64,000 nucleotides of DNA from Asterias rubens (lineage: Eukaryota > Echinodermata > Asteroidea > Forcipulatida > Asteriidae): NCBI RefSeq assembly GCF_902459465.1, contig NC_047083.1:2501-66500 (forward strand). Direction: 5' to 3'. Positions 1-12,780 of this stretch are shown piece by piece. Position 1 is the first letter of the stretch. Every line of letters begins with the position of its first letter. The notes under the pieces are model-generated. The model was given only the letters and a program-made list of their open reading frames with translations, was not told where the DNA came from and did no database searches. The translations under genes and the position numbers were made by a program.

Positions 1-1489
1 TTTTACTTGGATGGAGAATAACTCGACGGGCCCAGGGACTCCCCATATAAAATTGAGCAGAGAATATAAGTTCCAGAGTCAATCAATATTAATTCCCTTT
101 CAAGTTAAAAGCTATCAGAGTTTTAAGTATTTTTCATTAATTTATGAATATTTAGCATTTTGCACTGAGTACTATGGGAGGTTATTAATTGACAATCAAG
201 AACATGATAAAGTCACTCTTGAGGGCGCTCTCCTAATAACAACTAGTGCTACGGTCACGATACACCGGTCGACACATGCCGTCTTATTATTAGCGAATAA
301 ATGGTTACTTCGAAGTGCTGAAGAAAGCAGAAAGCAAGACGGTAAGTCTCATTATGTTTAGGAACTACCTAATCAAACCAAATTTTATAAACTAAGGCCA
401 GGGACCGGGTGGTGGTAATCAGAGACAGAACGCAATCACACACACTGGCCACTCACTACTTCACTGTACACAGCACAGGTCGTTTTCGAGTTCGATAGCG
501 CTGCCACTGTCAGTGGCTCCGTGGACAGTGCCACCGCGCAGCTCCACCCGGTTCAGTATCTTGAATTGGTGGACTAGGGTTTGTTGTTAAACATTCATCG
601 ATACTATGAAATACATAAATCAGGCATGAAAACACATAATTTAATTCAAATCATACTCACTACTAAAGGCAAAGCAGGGTTATTTTTAGGTCAACTCTCA
701 ATAATCACAACTCACAAACTTTACATTGATACTGATCAGTGATAATAGAGTGGTTGGGGGGGGGGGGGGGGTGATTGGGGTAAGGGTTAGGACATTGGAC
801 CATTTATATCGAATGCTGTTTACAACTCTCACCAATATACAACTACTGCCCAGCTGAGACCAAATCACACCAGGGTGTCCTAATAAAAACCGTTCAATAC
901 AATTCTCACTCTTTAAAAAAAGAAATTATAATATTGATTCATGGCGGTCAAGGTTAGCAGTAACTGTTAGTTGGGCTTGAATATTGTGGCATTAATTTGA
1001 ATTTGTTTGTTGCACTTGACATTTCTTGTAAAATTGGTCTGAAGCATAGTACAAAATAACAAATGGATTCGGTTGTATCAACACTGTGCGTGCGGTACAC
1101 CTATAGATTGCAGCACTTCAAAGCTATCTGCACCTCGGCAGAGGCGTGGTCACACAGTCACTGACATTATTAACACACAGTTCCATTCAAAAGTTGACAT
1201 TAACAGTAATTATGCACAATACTCTGTACATGCCAGAGAAAATAAGAGAGTCCGAATTCCATTTAATTGTTATAAATGCTTGCTGTAATGATTTTTTAAA
1301 AGGGAAAAAAATTCTATGCAACTAATTGCCGTAATGCATACTCCATTTTACTTCTTTCATTACTGTTATGTATTGAAAGACAAAATTCCTTTCAAGAAAT
1401 TTTTGATCAAGGTTTAACAAAATGTATTAATTTGAACATTTTGAATATTATTTTTATTATTCCATAGATAGTCAAAGAAAGGTTGAGTT
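1..1489. other. Gene-free stretch at window start
   Basis: No exon with recognisable homology was found. An open frame at 11-361 ends near a good donor-like sequence (GACGGTAAGT, ~340-349), but its protein resembles nothing I know and has no supporting acceptor. The stretch holds a homopolymer G run at about 756-771 and a CTCF-core-like GAGGGCGCT at 221-229. Coding potential upstream of the window cannot be judged. Confidence 0.5.
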
Positions 1490-1661
1490 ATGGGTCACTA
1501 CACCAGAAAGAGCTGTCGCTTTTTTGTGACGATGACACTGACAGCAACCTTCTTCGTAGTGGACCTTGTTACATCACTAAGTCTTAGTGGCCTTAGTGTC
1601 GGACTCTTTCCACATGCTGTCTGACATCATGGCTTTGCTCATCGGTGTCCTTGCCATAAGA
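1490..1661 (+). pseudogene. Orphan, frameshifted first exon of a ZnT (SLC30) zinc transporter
   Basis: Translation from the ATG at 1490 gives MGHYTRKSCRFFVTMTLTA followed by a hydrophobic stretch, the usual start of ZnT1/ZnT63C-type cation diffusion facilitators (short basic N-terminus, then TM1). From about 1586 the frame shifts. A different frame reads LVALVSDSFHMLSDIMALL, which contains the family's hallmark SDSFHMLSD of TM2, whose H and D bind zinc. Two single-base losses, one either side of an ITKS-like stretch near 1573-1583, best explain the break. The piece is framed by a plausible acceptor (CCATAG, 1462-1467) and a strong donor (AGA|GTAAGT after 1661), so it is an exon and not a processed copy. 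No downstream ZnT exons (for example the NTFGW motif) occur before the RFX6 gene. It could be a decayed gene fragment, a duplicated exon, or an assembly with indel errors. Confidence 0.75.
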
Positions 1662-1689
1662 GTAAGTATCATACAGTGGCATATCCAGG

Positions 1690-1800
1690 GTTCACCGTTC
1701 CCCCAGAAGCAATGGGTCACCGTGGTAAATTAATTAGAATGCATCACTTGCAATCATAAGGTTGTGGGTTCGAAACCAGCAAGGCTAACCGCTTCAACAA
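1690..1800 (+). repeat. Possible tRNA-derived SINE remnant
   Basis: GGGTTCGAAACC near 1767-1778 matches a polymerase III B-box, with a degenerate A-box-like stretch (TGGTAAATTAATTAGAATGC) at the expected distance upstream. The cloverleaf is not intact, so this is not a working tRNA gene. A decayed SINE head is the likeliest reading. Confidence 0.3.
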
Positions 1801-2240
1801 AATTGAATAAGTAAATTTGTATCTAGTTTTGAATCATAATTAATTGATTTGTGCCTTTAGATGAGTGGCTGTAGTCTTAGCCTCATACCCTTGGCCTCAG
1901 AAGATCATCTTAAAATATTCAAGGCCTACACCCCTTGTGATTTTATCAATTTTCATAAGATTTTCAACAAATATGTAATATTTTCAATTTAGCCCATTTT
2001 TCTAGATAAATACAAGGCCCCCTTGTGATTCTGTCGAATTTCAACCCCTTTTTGACAAAAATGTATTTTTCATCAGATTCTAACCCATATTTGCAATACT
2101 TTTCAACAGTTTCTAGTTCCAATTGTCCCACTACCAGATGATACAAATAATTTGTCCAAGTATTAAAGAAGTTACTTATGTCTCCCAAACATACCACTAT
2201 TAGGAGTAAACTATCCACTTTCTTTGGATGATTGATGTAG

Positions 2241-3799
2241 TTACCAAGGGTTACCGGGGCATAGTTTACTCATGTCATAATCAACAGGTGTCTCATAAGA
2301 AGCGGCTTGGTCTCTTCCACTATGAACTATTTCCATAAAACGAGAATTGCTACTCCCTCCAGCAGAGCTACTGTTTGTGGCTTCATTTTCAACTGTAGAT
2401 AGTGTGGGTTCTGAAGGAGAAAAAAATATGAAGAAGAATTGTATTTCACAGATCAATTGTTTGGTGAGACAAGTAGGAGAAAGTTAACCAAAATTTTAAA
2501 GTTGCTTAAAACAATATAATAATAATAGTAATATTTTTTTTATTTTTTTTTTTTGGGGGGGGGCTAATCATCCTTTAATACTCGCAGCTAAGAGCTGAAA
2601 TGCGAAGGACGCGGCTAAAACGTGTTCGAGAAGCTGGCATGCAAAGATCGAAAGTGTTTGATTTTTTTTCCCGAGGGAGGAAAACCGGATGGTCTGGAAA
2701 AACCTTTGCGGCACAGCAGAGAACCAACGCACAACTCAACTCACATATGGCCCGACCGGGAATCGCATTGGGGTCACCTTGGTGAGAGGCGACGCTTTAC
2801 ACACAGGCCAACCATGCCACCAATGACGCGCTCCTCAAAGTAATATTCTGTGGGTTATTTCTGAATACTGGCGGCACTTACAGAGAAGACACACAATGTT
2901 ATATTTCATTGTTATAGATAACCTCAAGTGAACTGGCGGTTTTTTATAGTTTTTTGTTTGCAAACAATCGACTAGGGAGCAGAGTGCAAACAGTCATTAG
3001 TTTCTCAACCATTAATTGTTGAACACATTTCAAAGTTTAGACTTACCTTGGAAACATCCATCAGAGCTAGGATGGAGCCATGATGGAGCCATAATATGTC
3101 GAGGTTGATATCCTATCATATCATTATAACTTGAATTAAACCGTAGGTAAGTATGCCGGTGTATATCCTCCAGGGAGTCATTGGGTCTGAAGTTCATGTA
3201 ACAGCCGTCTAATTGCCCGTGAGGTAAATAGCCCGGATGTTGACCTGTGCCTGGAAGCTCATATCTTTTGGTTGTATAGACAGAGTAATCAGGACCTTCT
3301 TCTGAAGCTAAGGTGCACTTGGGATATGTAACAGGGAAGTGATGATGATATTGTTGTCTGCTATTGTAGGATGGGTCTACCAGAGTGGAATGAAGAGGGT
3401 AATTCCCATACACAGATGGGTATCCAATTTGTGGCTCATTGTCATTGTATGGCATGTTGCTGTTTACTGGCTGCAGATTCTTCTTCTGACAAAAAGGCCG
3501 AAATGTACAACTGTTGACCTGATCTAGTGTGTTAGCTTGGTATGATTCACTGTACTGTTCAAGTAGTGATGTATTATTGACATCATGCTGTGTGTTAATG
3601 TTGGTGTCCTCGGTGAACTTGGGCTGAGTGTCTCCAATGAGCGTAGATGGGTCCGTTTTAGAAGGACTTGTTTCTGGAGTAAATAACAAAATACATATCC
3701 CATACAGTGATTTAGAAGTCGGGCCTGTTTTTGTAAATTAAACAACAAAACACCAATTGCATAATAGTTTCTATCTCCATTGTTCCATTCCATGTTTCG

Positions 3800-3832
<33 letters not shown>

Positions 3833-6800
3833 ATAGTAATCGTTTCTCTCTCTCCTGAAGTATTAAGTAACTTACCAGTTTTAGTAGAAAGTTTCCTGCG
3901 TTTGTTTTTTGCACCATTTGCTGAGGCATTAGAAGGTCTCTGTATAGAAGATCTGATCGTTGATTTGGTACTGATTTCCTCTGTAAATAAAATGGCATTA
4001 TGGGTTGAATAAAGAACAATTGACTAGAGATGGATTTAAACCACTGACCACCTGTTTAACGTGTTATAGTGTAATATAGGCATAACAACCCCGGTATAAC
4101 AACCAGTCGGGTTGATTATAACGTAATGTCTAAACATAATTACTCGTTCATCAGTAATAAATTGAGACCCAAATTAAAATTGTGGCGATTTTAACATACC
4201 TGTTTGTTTCATGTTCCTTTGTACGACATTCACCATATTCTCGTGGGTTTGTTTGTCATGTTGACTTTCTATCACCAAAAACGTATACTCGGTGAGCATC
4301 ATGTGGACAACGTGCAGTGATCCTTTATAAAAGAAAAGAAAATCGTAACAATTGATAACGATTATTGGATTTAAAAGTGCAGTGTATCTGAGTAGTTTTC
4401 TACAGGTAAACTTCAATAAATAAACATGGACTAGTTACCGAAACTAACAGCACTTTTCAGGGTCAAATCTCTGACAATCTTCGAAGTGAAGAAAGTCCAT
4501 TTCAGCATAAAGGAAGCAGAACGGTCAGAATACTCGGATAGTTTATCATCCTAGAAAGAACGAAGACACAAGTTTAGATATCGCTAATAATAATAACAAC
4601 AACAGGAAAACACAGGTGTTGCAAGGAATAATAACAATTACTAGCCACAATTAGCCACACTGACTGGTGTGGCAGGGGAAAGTTTTTATAGCACTTTGAC
4701 ACAAATTAATAAGGCACTTATGGGTGCATTTTGCAAAGAATTGGCAAACAAACTACAAAAAATACCCTTGAGTGGTAAATGTTAAACTTTTTACTTTGAT
4801 GCCATCATGTAGAACTTGGTGAAATAAGATATTTGTGGTAATTTTCATGCTTAAGAACGTAGGAAAAAGACGAGGGGCCACGTACTTCCACCAAAGAATA
4901 ATCTGCAGTTGATTTGTCTGTAATTTTCATCCTCATTTTATGACTTACCTTCAATACGAATCTGTCAATAAGACTATCAATCCATTCAACAAATGCTTCC
5001 AACGGAGCTTGCTTTGACAACAGACTTTCAAACTCTCGTAGCACTAAAGAAAAAAAACCAGTTTCGATACTATGGTTAAAATGGACAATAACCAAAGTAT
5101 GGTGGCCATGAAGGGAAATCACATAATCACAAACTGTGTGCATATAAAAATTACGTATTGACCGTGGTACATTCACAACATCGTATACAGATGAGCACAT
5201 TATTATTGCGATTCACGGCAACCATAAAAATAAAAATAAACGATTTACGTTAACAAAAACTATGCACAGTGTAAACCTTATCTTAATGGAAACCGTCAGG
5301 AGGTGGAAATCAACATACATACCTGCTTCAGCGATATTGTTCACTGATTGGCTCATATCTTTGTAGCTGAAGTTTTCGCTCAAGTTCAGTTCAACGAGAT
5401 CTCGTGTCATTTGATTGACTGCTTCGTGATTTAACAGCACACCTCTAGCTGTCTGTTTCCAAAGATAAACCAGAAGCGTGTCGTTTTAGTTTCATTTTAA
5501 CATTTATGTTCTTAAAACTGTTTGTGAATAATTTTTTGCTCAAAATGAGACCTACTATATTCGGTCATAAAAAACTAACCTGTGCTAAATGAACAAATGA
5601 AACTTGTCTACGCAAACTTCTTACAAATGACGACAACACTGCAATTCAAGAAAACAAATACGTTAATATTCAAGTCAATACTGAATTTTGTGTTTACTTC
5701 TCGATTGAAATTACGACTGGGATACCTCAAAGTTGACATGCTACTTGATTTGACAGAATGTAATTCAATCCCGGAGTGTGGCTTTTACTTACAGAATACT
5801 GATTTATTCTTACCTTTCATTTTCCGTAGTCGAAGTTTTTTGCTCATTTGATCCAAAGAGCTGTCTAGCCAAACGGGGAATTTCTTAGCAAATGTTAAGA
5901 TATCTATACGCAATCCCTCTGGTATATCCTGAATCTTTGATGGTATTAACACATCTATAAGAACCTGCAATCAAATTATTAGTGTTTCAATATCAGGTCT
6001 TAACAAGTGACTGTTTACCAACTATACATTCTTTCTGTGTATTCACTTTCAACAAACTAACTGAGTCACAATAGTGTAAAACAACTTATGGCTGTGTCCG
6101 AATTAGCCTTGATCGTCATGGGACAGTGTGTTATAGGGTAGGATGCCAATAGCAACACCCTTGCCAACACCATCCATTTCTTTCAGAAGTTACTTATGGC
6201 TGTGTCCGAATTAGCCTTGATCGTCATGGGACAGTGTGTTATAGGGTAGGATGCCAATAGCAACACCCTTGCCAACACCATCCATTTCTTTCAGAAGTTA
6301 CTTATGGCTGTGTCCGAATTAGCCTTGATCGTCATGGGACAGTGTGTTATAGGGTAGGATGCCAATAGCAACACCCTTGCCAACACCATCCATTTCTTTC
6401 AGAAGTTAAACAAAAATGGTCTCACTTACAGTTTTACCATTTTTTATATTGCATTCCATAGAGCTGAGTAACGTCAGTTTATAAAAATAAAAATAATACG
6501 CATTTACTTACTTTATACAAAACAGAATCACATAAAGCAATGACGTCAATAATGACGTCACATGACAGAAGTGGCTGCATATGTTTCGGCATTCCTTGCC
6601 AGAAGTGAAGTAAGAAGTTCTGGATCTGGAATGGAATAACAAATTGCACATTCAAAGGACTTTCTGATAATGACATAAAACCTTAATATTTCAGAAAAGT
6701 TAGGGTTTTTTCTTGTTAAATTTTACCTCTTCAAAGTTTGAAGACACAACGGTGTCTAAAATACGCTGGCAATGGGTTTGGTACATCAGTAGAAATGTTT

Positions 6801-8832
6801 CCACCTTAAATAAGAAAAACCAACAATTGTTATGTCAAACTTGTCAATAATGGGACAGAGAAAATGGTGGTTGACTTTGGTTATCGAGATGATATTATGC
6901 ACATATATATGTTTGCGAATTCCGTAAATCGAGGACTTATCTTGGTGATCCCATTATTTCGAATTGTTAAGCGACGTTCCCATTGGTTTTGTACTCGGAA
7001 AGCAAGTCTCGCTCTGTCAAACACCCGGATCCGGTCCCTTTTGTTAAAGTCTTCGGTTCCCAAAGAGTAGAAACGCTCTATTTGAATCACACAAATAAAC
7101 GCACAACAAACAAACACAGTTACACACTCGTAATTACCTTTTCGGAGCTGTTTTCCTCTTCTATTATCAAATTTCCGGCCTTCAGAAAATCAGGAAGTAG
7201 GGTTCCAGACTTGGAGCTCAGAGAAAATTTACGAGCCGACCCCTTTAACAAAAAGAACCGATTGTAGTGTTGTTGGTATCCGTAAACGTGATGTCAAAAT
7301 AATAGAGATGTATTCTGTATAGAAAGATATTGTAAAACAGCCTAACGCAGCACATTCTCCAAGTTAACAATACATTTCTCGTTTATTTTCGAAGATGACT
7401 TTCCATTATGACGTTCCAGTTCTCTTATTAAACATCTCCGTTAAATGTTTGTTTATTTTGCCTGAGCATCCGTCTCAACTTTGCCGCCTAAGAATGAATG
7501 GTCATAAAAACTTACCTCAGTTATAACTTTTGTTTCTGAAAATCTGTGTCGAATAAAGAAAAATAACAAGTTTAACTATGGTGGATTTAATAATAATATA
7601 GATACTGATTACCATTATACTATTTTTGTTATAATTCACTCTTTACTTGATTGGTTCTTCTCTTTATATGAAATGTTTCTTACCTTGTGAGTCCCTTTCC
7701 AGAATACACTGAATGGTAGTAGATAGATGTTTTCTTGATTCCGATGCCATAATAATGGTACCTTTCGAATTAAAAGAAAATGTTTAAGAACATCTTGCTA
7801 AAACTTCTTGCAGCAACAACTATTAATGATGCTCCTTGTTTTTGTTTACAATATATTTTTTAATAATCCTGATAGCAGGAAACACAATGGAATAAAAGGC
7901 AATTAATTGAACAACTGAACATTGTTTGTTTCAAGTGTGACTATTTTGTATGTTTGAATTGAGACGTACTTCGATTGGCCTCGTGTTCCAAGTCGTCGTG
8001 TAGTCAGCTTCGGAAACATCTGGCGAATAATCTGACGGGGAAAATAGATAACAACATTTATTTTTCACGAATTAACAATTAACTCTTGTTTTTACTTTTG
8101 CTAGTCCACATAACAAAGCGAAGTCAGACTCCAAGTTTGTATAAAGTTTAGAGTAACAACCATATACCTTTCCGAATGTGGCTGCCCCAGCTGGAGTAAA
8201 CAACCTCTTTTTGCACAAGTCTAGATAATGCGTGTATAATACACATCTTGGTAGACATATACCCTCTGCCCTCTCGTAGTTCTCGTTCAACCTGTAGTTT
8301 TCGCAAAACACGAAACAAAATCAATTATTGCGTCCTTTACGTCTGCGCAGACAATTTTAAATGCAACCTCGGACAAAAACTACACTGGACATGTTGGTAA
8401 AAAATATCAAAGACCAGTATTCTCACTTTGTGTATCGACAACAATGCATACAAGTAATGACAAACCTGGGAAAATGTTGGCTTAATTGGTCATCGAAGTT
8501 GCATGAAAATAATGAAAGAAAAACACCCATGTTGCACAAGTTTCAGATGCATGAGAAAGCTTCAGGCCTAAAGTCTTTCTCTTTAGTAAGGACTTACCTC
8601 TTTCTCGGTCGAGAAAATCATTTTTTGGTCGAATAATAATAATAATAACACAAAACGTGTCCGATGCCTTTAAGTTAGATCAGCTATTTTATGCTTATTG
8701 ATACATAAACAACTAATTGAATTGTGATACCATTTGAGTGTGTCTTGGAGTTGGGTCTGTCCAGTCTGGGTTTGTTCACCATCATTATCAATATGTCCCG
8801 TCTGGTGTCCATCTTCTTCATGGCTTGGCATT
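2241..8832 (-). CDS. RFX6: RFX6-like winged-helix transcription factor, 17 coding exons
   Basis: Coding exons on the - strand: 8832/8831-8731, 8291-8168, 8031-7970, 7761-7684, 7543-7516, 7242-7138, 6804-6727, 6625-6512, 5964-5814, 5638-5580, 5452-5323, 5043-4949, 4550-4439, 4322-4200, 3980-3876, 3673-3047, 2410-2241 (TAA). All junctions are GT-AG and phases close to 753 codons plus stop, counting from the ATG at 8831. The RFX DNA-binding domain occupies about residues 26-104, with [18 protein letters not shown] and [20 protein letters not shown]. The GKGLTRF stretch after it and the extended regions ([30 protein letters not shown], residues ~170-450) follow RFX4/RFX6, and the [14 protein letters not shown] stretch favours RFX6. 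RFX proteins bind X-box DNA as dimers in the nucleus; vertebrate RFX6 acts in endoderm and pancreatic islet development. The C-terminal ~265 residues, Ser/Asn/Pro/Tyr-rich, are not conserved. One exon is only 28 nt. The true start may lie in an upstream exon. Confidence 0.93.
2535..2850 (-). repeat. SINE-like element in the last RFX6 intron
   Basis: Read on the - strand, this has a B-box-like GCGATTCCCGG (2757-2767). It is followed by the GTTGTGCGTTGGTTCTCTG and CCGGTTTTCCTCCCTC style stretches that I recognise from tRNA-derived SINEs of marine invertebrates. It ends in an A-rich tail, the T-run at about 2528-2555 on the + strand. A run of G follows the T-run. The family assignment is from memory. 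Confidence 0.55.
3799..3829. repeat. (TC)n microsatellite
   Basis: About 15 uninterrupted TC dinucleotides lie in the RFX6 intron between the exons at 3876-3980 and 3047-3673. They sit about 50 bp from the donor of the former exon. Confidence 0.9.
6085..6408. repeat. 108-bp tandem triplication in an RFX6 intron
   Basis: Three near-identical 108-bp units start at 6085, 6193 and 6301, each opening CTTATGGCTGTGTCCGAATT and ending TTTCTTTCAGAAGTTA. Each copy brings a TTTCTTTCAG that resembles a + strand acceptor. They lie between the RFX6 exons at 6512-6625 and 5814-5964. Confidence 0.95.
8382..8600 (+). repeat. Diverged copy of the 51.5-kb MITE family
   Basis: CACTGGACA, ATCAAAGACCAGT, TTCTCACTT, TGACAAACCTG, GAAGTTGCATG and ATAATGAAAG occur in the same order as in the intact element at 51491-51875. 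Terminal repeats are lost. It sits in the RFX6 intron upstream of the exon at 8168-8291. Confidence 0.6.
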
Positions 8833-11800
8833 CTAGCTGATGTTTGGAGAGATCAGCACTATTACCAACAACTCTACAACTGGCAATTAAAAGCAACATT
8901 TATATTTAGTTACCCTTATAATCATTTCCCCTAAATTTACTCGTACATAAAGAAGCAAACCCGTGAAAAAATGCTATAAGTTATCCTTGTGGTGTAGCTG
9001 AAAATGGGAAGCGCATGATAACGTTATGACATCTGTAAAGATGTTTTTAAAAGCTGTTCATCGGACGCCATTGTTCAGCTTTAATAATATTATGACTTTC
9101 TTCATCTGAACGAATTCCTCTTAAAATACTGTTGGCAGTCAACAATAATTAAAGTTGTTTTTCAACTGAACATACTATATGCATTTACTATAATTATACC
9201 TTCAAAATGGTACTAAACACTGTTCATAACAGTACTGACTAACTGCTGCAGTAACAACTCTCGATATTATAGTGTGCCGGCGACGTTTTTGCCAGGCAAT
9301 TTTGCTAAAAACGTTGTTATATTCTACAAATTAGATTATAAATCAACCAATTACACGTACCTTGCAAATACTGAGCAGCTTTGTGGAGGTCTTGATATCA
9401 TGCAATGTAACGTATGTTCGGTTTTGACGAATAGTATGTGATCAAGCCTCAATAATGAGCACTATGCGGACAGGTTGACTCGTTAACCGTCTTATAATTC
9501 AGGCGTGTTTAGAGCATGTGTTCGTTGAATTCTTTAAGAACCAATATTGTGCTACACTTTCCATGTATAGTAATCAGATTAAATGGCAGAACATTTTTCA
9601 AATACATCAAGCCCGTAGACGCCTAAATGGTCCGATAATTAATCCCCTGAGCAAACTCTCAAATATTGACGAACAAAACCAGGGTGTTTCGCTTAAACGA
9701 ATTACGAGAAGACTGTTGACTCTCTTTATATTGCTTTAAATAGTGATTTCATTCCAAGGTATAACATTATTAAAACAATTCTAGCACATGGTAATGAAAA
9801 ATACACCATGACAAACTGATATCCTTTATTTCAAATCAACTTATGGTCGGGACTGGGATTGGTTTTCAAAAATTCATGATAATGCGTATTAATTCATGAA
9901 GACCAGTTTGACTTTTGTACCACTACTCCAGCCCTAATGACACTAGCTTCACTAATCCCTACACCATTCGTCGCCTTCTCTAATGTCAACATCGGCCCAC
10001 AATCAAAAGTGCAAACAAGCCTACTCCCAACTCACTGTTATTAGTGACGTCAAAAGACAATTGTGTCATTTTTACATTGAGTCAGTTTATTAAATAATTA
10101 CTTCAGTTGTTTTCGTTTACGGATTTACATGTATACAGTTGTGTATTAAACACGTTCAAGTCTTAGGTACAATAAAAGCGCTGTTGTATTTTGTTCACCG
10201 ATTATTTTCCTCGACACTAATAATGTATTGCAGTATATGAACCAGCTCCACAGAGCTGAATTTCTTCGTGGCTGGTTATGACCATGGTAGCTTTTAAAAT
10301 GTAGTGAACAGCACTGTTTGGGACTGGTCTCATGTTAAAATCGACAGATTAAAATATTCTGCTCGGCTATGATGATCATGAAACGCAAGCCACAGTGAAA
10401 ATAAAAGATTAGAGCTAGAAGGCCTGTGACCGCATTATAGAGCATTAAGTTACGACAATATTGATCAAGTTGCTAATCAAACAAACCAAGAATTACTCTC
10501 GCTTTGTCAATGGATCTTGGATTCCTTTGAAGATTTGGGTCTCCCGCAAGCGAAGATTTTATTCTGATCAACTGGATGAAAATGGGCTACTATAGGCAGT
10601 GACAACACCTATAGGGTTCTAAAGGCGCTGTGATGGGCTTGCCATGGAGCAATATTGCTCTGTTGGTTGAGTAACCATACCCTTTGACCTATTCAACACA
10701 GGTCACCTCTTCCTGATTATGCATGCATCCTTCGTATATCAATCAAAATGTTCTTTTTAGATCTAAGTAGCCTCCTGAATTTTGCAATCTACTCGCCGTG
10801 GCAGATTAATCTATTGCAAAACTTTAAACTGTTTCATTTTTTCATTATACTGAAAACAGTAATCGATTGCTTCTTGCACCTTATTTTTGAATATATTATT
10901 GCCCGAAAATAATTATGTTTGTTTTGGTTTTCAATAGTTAGTATGTGAGCATCCCATAACAATCAATGATTTGTGAGTTTAACTATTGTGGTGCACCCAT
11001 TGATCTCAACAACTACAACACAGATAATGCATACACCCCTAACCAAACAATTATTTTGCACTTGTTCCTATCTGCTGCCCTCATCGTACAACAGATACGG
11101 TATCCAAATATCTCGCTTGAGGGCGCCCCTAAACGTGAAACCTGTGATTATTTTTGGTCGGTGCTGTATCTTAGAGAAGCGTGAGTAGTTTGCAAATTAA
11201 ATCCATTAAAATCTTCTATTTATTAACAACATCCAGTCTCGAAATTCAAGGAATGGCCTTTTGGATATCTTAATTGTAACTCACTGCAACAGTTTCTTCC
11301 CGTATTGTATTCCTTTTTGGTAGATGTCCATTGTGCAACTTATACAATTTGTCGCTTGTACCACGAATTGACCTATATCTCGTCGTCCACAGTAAAAACG
11401 TGTTGGTTGGTGTGAAAATCAAATCTTTTTCGTCGCACGTCGTTTATGTGAAATAAGTGTAATTACCAAACTATCGTTACTTATTACTATTAGTTCATGA
11501 AACTTGCTGTAAATGTTGTCACTTTGCGTGTTTTAATATATTGTAAAAAAAAAACGAAATCAGAAATGTGCGATTTGTGTTAGTTTGTAGTGCCAGTGGT
11601 CGGACTCGGACAATCATGACAATGAAGACCGAAGGAATACAAGTGACGACGAAGTATTCAAAATGCAAGACAAACGTAGCTAGCATTAAAACAATAATGT
11701 GGTTGACCTATTGGATGTACTGGTGTCTACTACTACCTAGCTACGCTGGTACTCGGCAAACTGCAAAGTCCTATCATATCTGTATCCTTCTGCTTAAATT

Positions 11801-12780
11801 TCACATTTTCAATTCCTTATTTATGAATTCATTAAATTAGGACTAAACAAAATAATTTACTCAACAAAAGACATATACCTTTTTTGGGTAAAAAAAAAGT
11901 GACACCTTAATTCTTATAAATTCTGAGATCGGATTTGATGTTCAATTCAATGTATATAATAAATAAATCAGTTTAGGGGTTAGTAGAACACTTAATAAAA
12001 CATCGGAAAATACTTCATAAATCATAGACAGAAGAGAAATAGCAACAACATTCTTAATAGTGAAACCACAGGGAGGTTGTTTGTGTAACGGATAGATTGA
12101 ATTGATTGGTCTTCAATTGGGTAGTTGCTTCACATTCATTTGCATTTGGTTTAAAATAAATTTTTACCTTGAATTAACACCTTCGACCATTGTTATCATG
12201 GAAATGGTTGACAATTAACATAGTTAAAAAAAATTGAATTAAGACGGACTAGTTTTACTCTAGCTTTCAATAAATTACATCAACAAAAAAGTTATGACGT
12301 CTACATAACCTTAGTCTTGTTCGTGTTGCTGCAGTGCGCTGTTTTACTCTGGATTTGTGTTTCACCCTGGTTACTGTGCTCTGTGAGCCATGAATCTACC
12401 ATGACTGAAAACATCTCTTGAGCGTCACCAAACGTAATTGTGTGACTTATTTTGCTCTCCACAAATGAGCTTATATTATAGTAAGTGGGATGGGGAATCT
12501 CTGCATGAATAATGTGGTTTTCTGTTTTGAAAATCCTTTCACTTTCGGCAGGTACTTGTGTATTTCACAGGTTTTCAATGACTAATTTTGTTGTGTCTGT
12601 TTTTCTTTGTGTTGTGTTTTGTTTTTGTTTTGTTTTTGGTTTTACTGCGCCTTAAACACCCAGCAGGGTGGATATGTGCGCATTACAAGTCTTTTTATTA
12701 TTATTTTATTTATTATTATTTCGCTAACTCTAATTTGTATTTACATGTATTTATTTTTCAGAGAAATTGTGAGATTCAAA
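8833..12780. other. Intergenic region between divergent RFX6 and SNRPA
   Basis: Apart from the candidate RFX6 5' exon, I see no gene. The two genes are transcribed away from each other, so both promoters should lie here. A perfect CRE palindrome TGACGTCA is at 10045-10052 and a CTCF-core-like GAGGGCGCC at 11119-11127. A GTTTTGTTTTTGT-rich stretch just upstream of 12761 precedes the acceptor of the first SNRPA coding exon, implying a non-coding first exon further upstream that I could not place. Confidence 0.5.
9361..9401 (-). CDS. RFX6: Candidate additional 5' coding exon of RFX6
   Basis: On the - strand an ATG at 9401-9399 opens 13 codons ending in AG before a good donor (CAAG|GTACGTG, exon end 9361). 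Joined to an acceptor CTAG|A at 8832, it reads in phase into the [10 protein letters not shown] exon (8831-8731). RFX6 proteins normally carry a longer N-terminus than the ATG at 8831 would give, which favours an upstream exon. The short peptide has no recognisable homology, so this is a guess from splice phase only. Confidence 0.25.

Noticed and set aside
11..361. Open frame of 116 codons ending at a strong donor-like sequence.
   Set aside because: No homology, no conserved start context, and no partner exon in the window.
1740..1800. A tRNA gene suggested by the B-box GGTTCGAAACC.
   Set aside because: Acceptor stem and D-arm do not pair, so it is at most a decayed SINE head.
11581..11690. 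An Asp/Asn/Ser-rich frame (SDSDNHDNEDRRNTSDDEVF) that looks coding on the + strand.
   Set aside because: The acceptor and donor around it are poor, the frame is short, and it cannot be joined in phase to SNRPA. Its resemblance to an acidic N-terminal stretch of RFX6 is on the wrong strand.
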